Below are positions 5,079 through 7,555 of a stretch of DNA of 7,555 bases, one piece after another. The DNA is from Clostridia bacterium (GTDB lineage Bacteria; Bacillota; Clostridia; Oscillospirales; CAG-272), in NCBI GenBank assembly GCA_017382615.1, contig JAFNZX010000075.1, forward strand, positions 1 through 7,555, given 5' to 3'. Position 1 is the stretch's first letter, and each line of letters begins with the position of its first letter. Under the pieces are notes generated by a model that worked only from the letters and a program-made list of their open reading frames with translations, had not been told where the DNA came from and ran no database searches. Made by a program: the position numbers and the translations under genes.

Positions 5079-6260
5079 ATGCACAATAATCGGATCAAGA
5101 GTGGGCTCTGCATACTGTTATGCACCGTTTTATGCGTACTTGGATGTACAGCAGCAGGAGCTGCACCAAACGGCAAAATGACCGTTCCCACTTCCGTGGG
5201 CGCAGGTGCGGCAATACTGATGGAAGCCGAGAGCGGACGCGTGCTGTATGAGCAGCACGCGCATACCCGTATGCCTATGGCGTCCACGACCAAGATCATG
5301 ACCGCACTTGTGGTGCTGGAGCATTGTGAGCTGACCGAGACCGTGTGCGTGGATGCGCGTGCTACGTGCGTGGAGGGCTCGTCGGTATATCTGTACGAGG
5401 GCGAGAAATTGACCGTGGAGCAGCTGCTCTACGCACTTATGCTGTCCTCCGCCAACGACGCGGCAGCCGCGCTTGCCTATCATACCGCAGGCAGCATCGA
5501 GGGCTTTGCCGCGCTGATGAATCAAAAGGCACAAAAGCTGGGGCTTGCCAACACGCAGTTTGCCAATCCCCACGGGCTTGATGCCAAGGGGCACTACACC
5601 TCTGCGTACGATCTTGCCCGCATAACGGCTCATGCACTTGAAAACGAGGATTTTTTGCGCATCGTATCCACCGAAAAAAAGGTCATTCCCCTGCGCGAGC
5701 AAGAGGGAGCGCGCGTGCTGCGCAATCACAATAAGCTGCTTACCTCCCTGCAGGGCTGCATCGGCGTCAAGACCGGATTTACCAAAAAAAGCGGCAGATG
5801 CCTTGTCAGTGCTGCAGAGCGAGAGGGCGTTCGCCTTGTGTGCGTGACGCTAGACTGCCCCGACGACTGGAGGACACACACCGCCCTGCACGAGAGCGGC
5901 TTTGCGGCATACGAGCGCGTCACGCTGTCTGATGCCAACTGCTTTGCCGCAGTACTTCCCGTAGTGGGCGGCACACAGCGCGAGATCTATTTGCAGACGC
6001 ACCAACAGGTTGCGCTGACCTTGCCCGTAGAGCGAGGGGATATTCTATGCACCGTGCAAGCCCCGCAATTTGCCTACGCCCCCATCACGGCAGGTGAGCA
6101 GATGGGCGAGGCGATATGGACGCTTGATGGGGAGATCATTGCCCGTGCACCGCTGTACGCCATGCACGACGTACCCCCAACCCCCAAGCAGCGCACGCCC
6201 TTCTCTTGGCTGCGCGCAATATTTGAATTATTTAAAGGACTATTATGGAAGAACAAATAA
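5079..6260 (+). CDS. D-alanyl-D-alanine carboxypeptidase (PBP5-like, DacF/DacB type)
   Basis: This serine carboxypeptidase removes the terminal D-Ala from peptidoglycan stem peptides outside the membrane, lowering cross-linking in the wall or spore cortex. The 393-residue product has an N-terminal export signal (about 7-29, ending AAGAA). The catalytic motifs are STTK at 69-72 (Ser69 nucleophile), SAN at 124-126 and KTG at 231-233. A smaller C-terminal beta domain follows (about 275-360), and the end (about 374-393, PFSWLRAIFELFKGLLWKNK) suits an amphipathic membrane anchor. ATG 5079 is the only usable start: an in-frame TAG lies at 5049-5051 and no other start codon falls between. The ribosome binding site is atypical (a run of G at 5070-5075). 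The gene overlaps rluB by 16 nt. Its place beside ytfJ and rluB suggests a sporulation enzyme, but DacF and DacB types cannot be told apart here. Confidence 0.93.
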   Translation: MHNNRIKSGLCILLCTVLCVLGCTAAGAAPNGKMTVPTSVGAGAAILMEAESGRVLYEQHAHTRMPMASTTKIMTALVVLEHCELTETVCVDARATCVEGSSVYLYEGEKLTVEQLLYALMLSSANDAAAALAYHTAGSIEGFAALMNQKAQKLGLANTQFANPHGLDAKGHYTSAYDLARITAHALENEDFLRIVSTEKKVIPLREQEGARVLRNHNKLLTSLQGCIGVKTGFTKKSGRCLVSAAEREGVRLVCVTLDCPDDWRTHTALHESGFAAYERVTLSDANCFAAVLPVVGGTQREIYLQTHQQVALTLPVERGDILCTVQAPQFAYAPITAGEQMGEAIWTLDGEIIARAPLYAMHDVPPTPKQRTPFSWLRAIFELFKGLLWKNK

Positions 6261-6979
6261 GACTTGCAAAATACTTTACCGATTGCGGCGTGCTTTCTCG
6301 TCGTGCGGCAGAGGAAGAAATTAAAAAAGGACGCATCAAGGTCAACGGCTCTGTAGCGGAGCTGGGACAGAAGATTACTCCCGGCAAGGACGTGGTGGAA
6401 TATGCGGGAAAGCGCATCACGCCCCCTAAGCAGGCAGGCAAGGTTTATCTGATGCTCAACAAGCCACGCGGCTTTGTCACCACCATGTCGGATGAAAAGG
6501 GTCGTCCGACGGTTGCCGAACTGACGCGCAGCGTAGGCACGCGCGTTTACCCCGTGGGCAGACTGGACATGGATTCCTCGGGGCTTTTGCTCATGACCAA
6601 CGACGGAGAGCTTGCCAATCGCCTGACGCATCCGCGCCACGATATTCCCAAAATCTATCACGTGCTGGTTGCCGGGCATCCCACCACCGCGCAAATGACG
6701 GGTCTGGGCGCACCTACCGAGCTGGACGGATACCTTACCCAGCCCATTCGCGTGCGCAAGCTTGCCGAGGGCGAGCACGAAACGCTCTTGGAAATGACAC
6801 TTTACGAGGGGCGCAACCGTCAGATCCGCCGCATTTGCGAGCTGCAGTCCTTGCGCGTCAAGCAGCTTGTGCGCGTTGCCATCGGTGAGCTGGAGCTGGG
6901 AGAGGTGCCCGAGGGAAAATACGTACGTCTGAGCGCAGCTCAGGTTGCCTATCTGAAAGGAGAGAGAGATCATGTTTGA
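6245..6979 (+). CDS. rluB: RluB-family 23S rRNA pseudouridine synthase
   Basis: This enzyme isomerises a specific uridine to pseudouridine in rRNA; for RluB the target is in domain V of 23S rRNA. The 244-residue product starts with an S4 RNA-binding domain (about 1-60, with GVLSRRAAEEEIKKGRIKVN). The RsuA/RluB catalytic domain follows, with MLNKPRGFVTT at 70-80, the active-site motif GRLD at 105-108 (Asp108) in YPVGRLDMDSSGLLLMTNDG, and EGRNRQIRRI at 188-197. The start at 6245 lies inside the 3' end of the carboxypeptidase gene, with AAAGGA (6234-6239) five bases upstream, so the two are translationally coupled. The same neighbours occur around rluB (ypuL) in Bacillus, though there spmA and spmB lie between. 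RluE/RluF or RsuA types are less likely given the context, but the exact target base cannot be fixed from sequence. Confidence 0.93.
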   Translation: MEEQIRLAKYFTDCGVLSRRAAEEEIKKGRIKVNGSVAELGQKITPGKDVVEYAGKRITPPKQAGKVYLMLNKPRGFVTTMSDEKGRPTVAELTRSVGTRVYPVGRLDMDSSGLLLMTNDGELANRLTHPRHDIPKIYHVLVAGHPTTAQMTGLGAPTELDGYLTQPIRVRKLAEGEHETLLEMTLYEGRNRQIRRICELQSLRVKQLVRVAIGELELGEVPEGKYVRLSAAQVAYLKGERDHV

Positions 6980-7364
6980 GGTCAAGCCCATCCAGGACAA
7001 GCCCACGCAAGAGAAAATTTGCCTGCTTTGCGGAGTGGAATTTTTGCCCGAGGATTTTTGCTACAGCGTTTGGGACGAGGAAAAATTTTCAGGCGTCTGC
7101 CAATTTAACATCTATGCCGACCATGGGGAGATACACTCGTTGATCTCGCTGCCCGATGCAGATGCGTACCAGGCAATGTTCACAGCCGGTCGTGCCGCGC
7201 TCAATTTCATTGACCTTTGCGACGTGCATCTTGCCTTCTTTACGGGAGACGTGCAGGACGAGGGCTTGATCCGCGCGATCGGCTTTCACAAAAACGCAGA
7301 GGGCGCATGGGAAATGGATCTGACCGGATTTTTCACCAAGCCCTGCTCCTGCAAGTCAAAATGA
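6972..7364 (+). CDS. Small Cys-rich protein, possible degenerate GNAT-fold acetyltransferase
   Basis: This 130-residue protein is not confidently recognised. Its layout recalls small GNAT-like proteins that follow rluB in Clostridia: an N-terminal strand (MFEVKPI), a mixed region FCYSVWDEEKFSGVCQFNIY (29-48), a helix starting near 63 (DADAYQAMFTAGRAALNFI), and GLIRAIGFHKN (98-108), which resembles the late GNAT motif before the last strand. The acetyl-CoA loop Q/R-x-x-G-x-G/A is not clear, so it may not be an active acetyltransferase. Seven cysteines are present (17, 20, 30, 43, 83, 125, 127), with a C-terminal CSC pair. It overlaps the rluB stop by 8 nt and has AAAGGAG at 6956-6962 as ribosome binding site, so expression is coupled to rluB. 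Base and codon use look like its neighbours. The coding call is firm; the function is tentative. Confidence 0.8.
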   Translation: MFEVKPIQDKPTQEKICLLCGVEFLPEDFCYSVWDEEKFSGVCQFNIYADHGEIHSLISLPDADAYQAMFTAGRAALNFIDLCDVHLAFFTGDVQDEGLIRAIGFHKNAEGAWEMDLTGFFTKPCSCKSK

Positions 7365-7382
7365 GTTCTTTTCAAAAAACTG

Positions 7383-7411
7383 TTGACAAAATGCAACTTT
7401 CCATGTAGAAT
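7383..7411 (+). promoter_or_regulatory. Sigma-A-type promoter for the gene at 7449
   Basis: The -35 box TTGACA (7383-7388) matches the consensus fully. The -10 box TAGAAT (7406-7411) has one mismatch, and the spacer is the ideal 17 bp. A second TATAAT at 7411-7416 overlaps it but would need a 22-bp spacer. Transcription should begin near 7418, giving a leader of about 30 nt. No intrinsic terminator is visible between the upstream stop (7364) and this promoter, so some read-through from the upstream operon is possible. Confidence 0.85.
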
Positions 7412-7448
7412 ATAATCACATACTATATTACTTTCAAGGAGAAAAGTT

Positions 7449-7555
7449 ATGAAAAAAGTATTATCCCTGTTACTTTGCGCGCTGATGCTGGCTTCCTGCC
7501 TTGCTCTTGGCGCATATGCAAATGAAGAAACCACTGCAGCAGGTGAAGAAACCAC
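7449..7555 (+). CDS. Secreted protein or lipoprotein, 5' end only
   Basis: Only the first 35 complete codons lie in the window. They encode a classic export signal: a basic start (MKK), a hydrophobic core (VLSLLLCALMLASCLAL) and then a polar Glu/Thr/Ala region (NEETTAAGEET). The segment LASC at 14-17 fits a lipobox with Cys17 as the lipidated residue. AYA before N25 alternatively fits signal peptidase I cleavage. Acidic, Thr/Ala-rich sequence after the signal is common as a linker in substrate-binding lipoproteins and surface proteins, but the protein itself cannot be identified. The ribosome binding site AAGGAGA (7436-7442) is six bases before the ATG, and a strong promoter lies upstream, so this is probably a well-expressed separate unit. 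GAAGAAACCAC occurs twice (7524-7534 and 7545-7555), 21 nt apart and in frame. Confidence 0.8.
   Translation, partial: MKKVLSLLLCALMLASCLALGAYANEETTAAGEET

Noticed and set aside
5090..5160. Lipoprotein signal in the carboxypeptidase (VLGC at 20-23)
   Set aside because: The -2 Leu is unusual for a lipobox, while the AAGAA end of the signal suits signal peptidase I and the C-terminus already looks like the usual PBP5 membrane anchor.
7365..7382. Intrinsic terminator after the GNAT-like gene
   Set aside because: Only a weak AGTT/AACT and T-run/A-run pairing is visible, with no GC-rich stem and no following T-tract.

Overview
The window reads as a compact chromosomal segment of an endospore-forming member of the Clostridia, probably an uncultured gut lineage near the Oscillospiraceae or Ruminococcaceae. 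The evidence is the gene set and order: lysA, an M50 protease, scpA, scpB, a DUF2953 gene, a GerW/YtfJ sporulation gene, a D,D-carboxypeptidase, an RluB-type pseudouridine synthase and a small GNAT-like gene. The lineage is inferred from recall, not from a database search. Every gene lies on the + strand. No RNA gene, insertion sequence, CRISPR array or prophage was seen.

Region 1 (1-3564) is a tight operon-like run. A palindromic hairpin (2-25) precedes lysA (diaminopimelate decarboxylase, 63-1382). Four bases later comes a membrane site-2-type protease (1387-2118), then scpA (2132-2926) and scpB (2923-3564), which overlap by ATGA and encode the two non-SMC subunits of the chromosome condensin.

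Region 2 (3565-3752) is the one sizeable non-coding stretch and the most unusual part of the window. It holds a perfect 14-bp stem-loop directly after the scpB stop, then a run of five further stem-loops of unrelated stem sequence, each introduced by GAAAT. The last one has exactly the same two stem arms as the hairpin before lysA, with a different loop. This looks like a dispersed family of hairpin elements whose stems diverge while pairing is kept.

Region 3 (3753-7364) carries a DUF2953 membrane-anchored protein, the GerW/YtfJ spore protein, a secreted penicillin-binding D,D-carboxypeptidase, RluB and a small Cys-rich GNAT-like protein. The last three overlap end to start, by 16 and 8 nt. 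The set suggests envelope and spore functions tied to housekeeping genes. spmA and spmB, which sit between the carboxypeptidase gene and rluB in Bacillus, are absent here.

Region 4 (7365-7555) starts a new transcription unit. A good sigma-A promoter and a strong ribosome binding site drive the beginning of a secreted protein or lipoprotein cut off by the window end.
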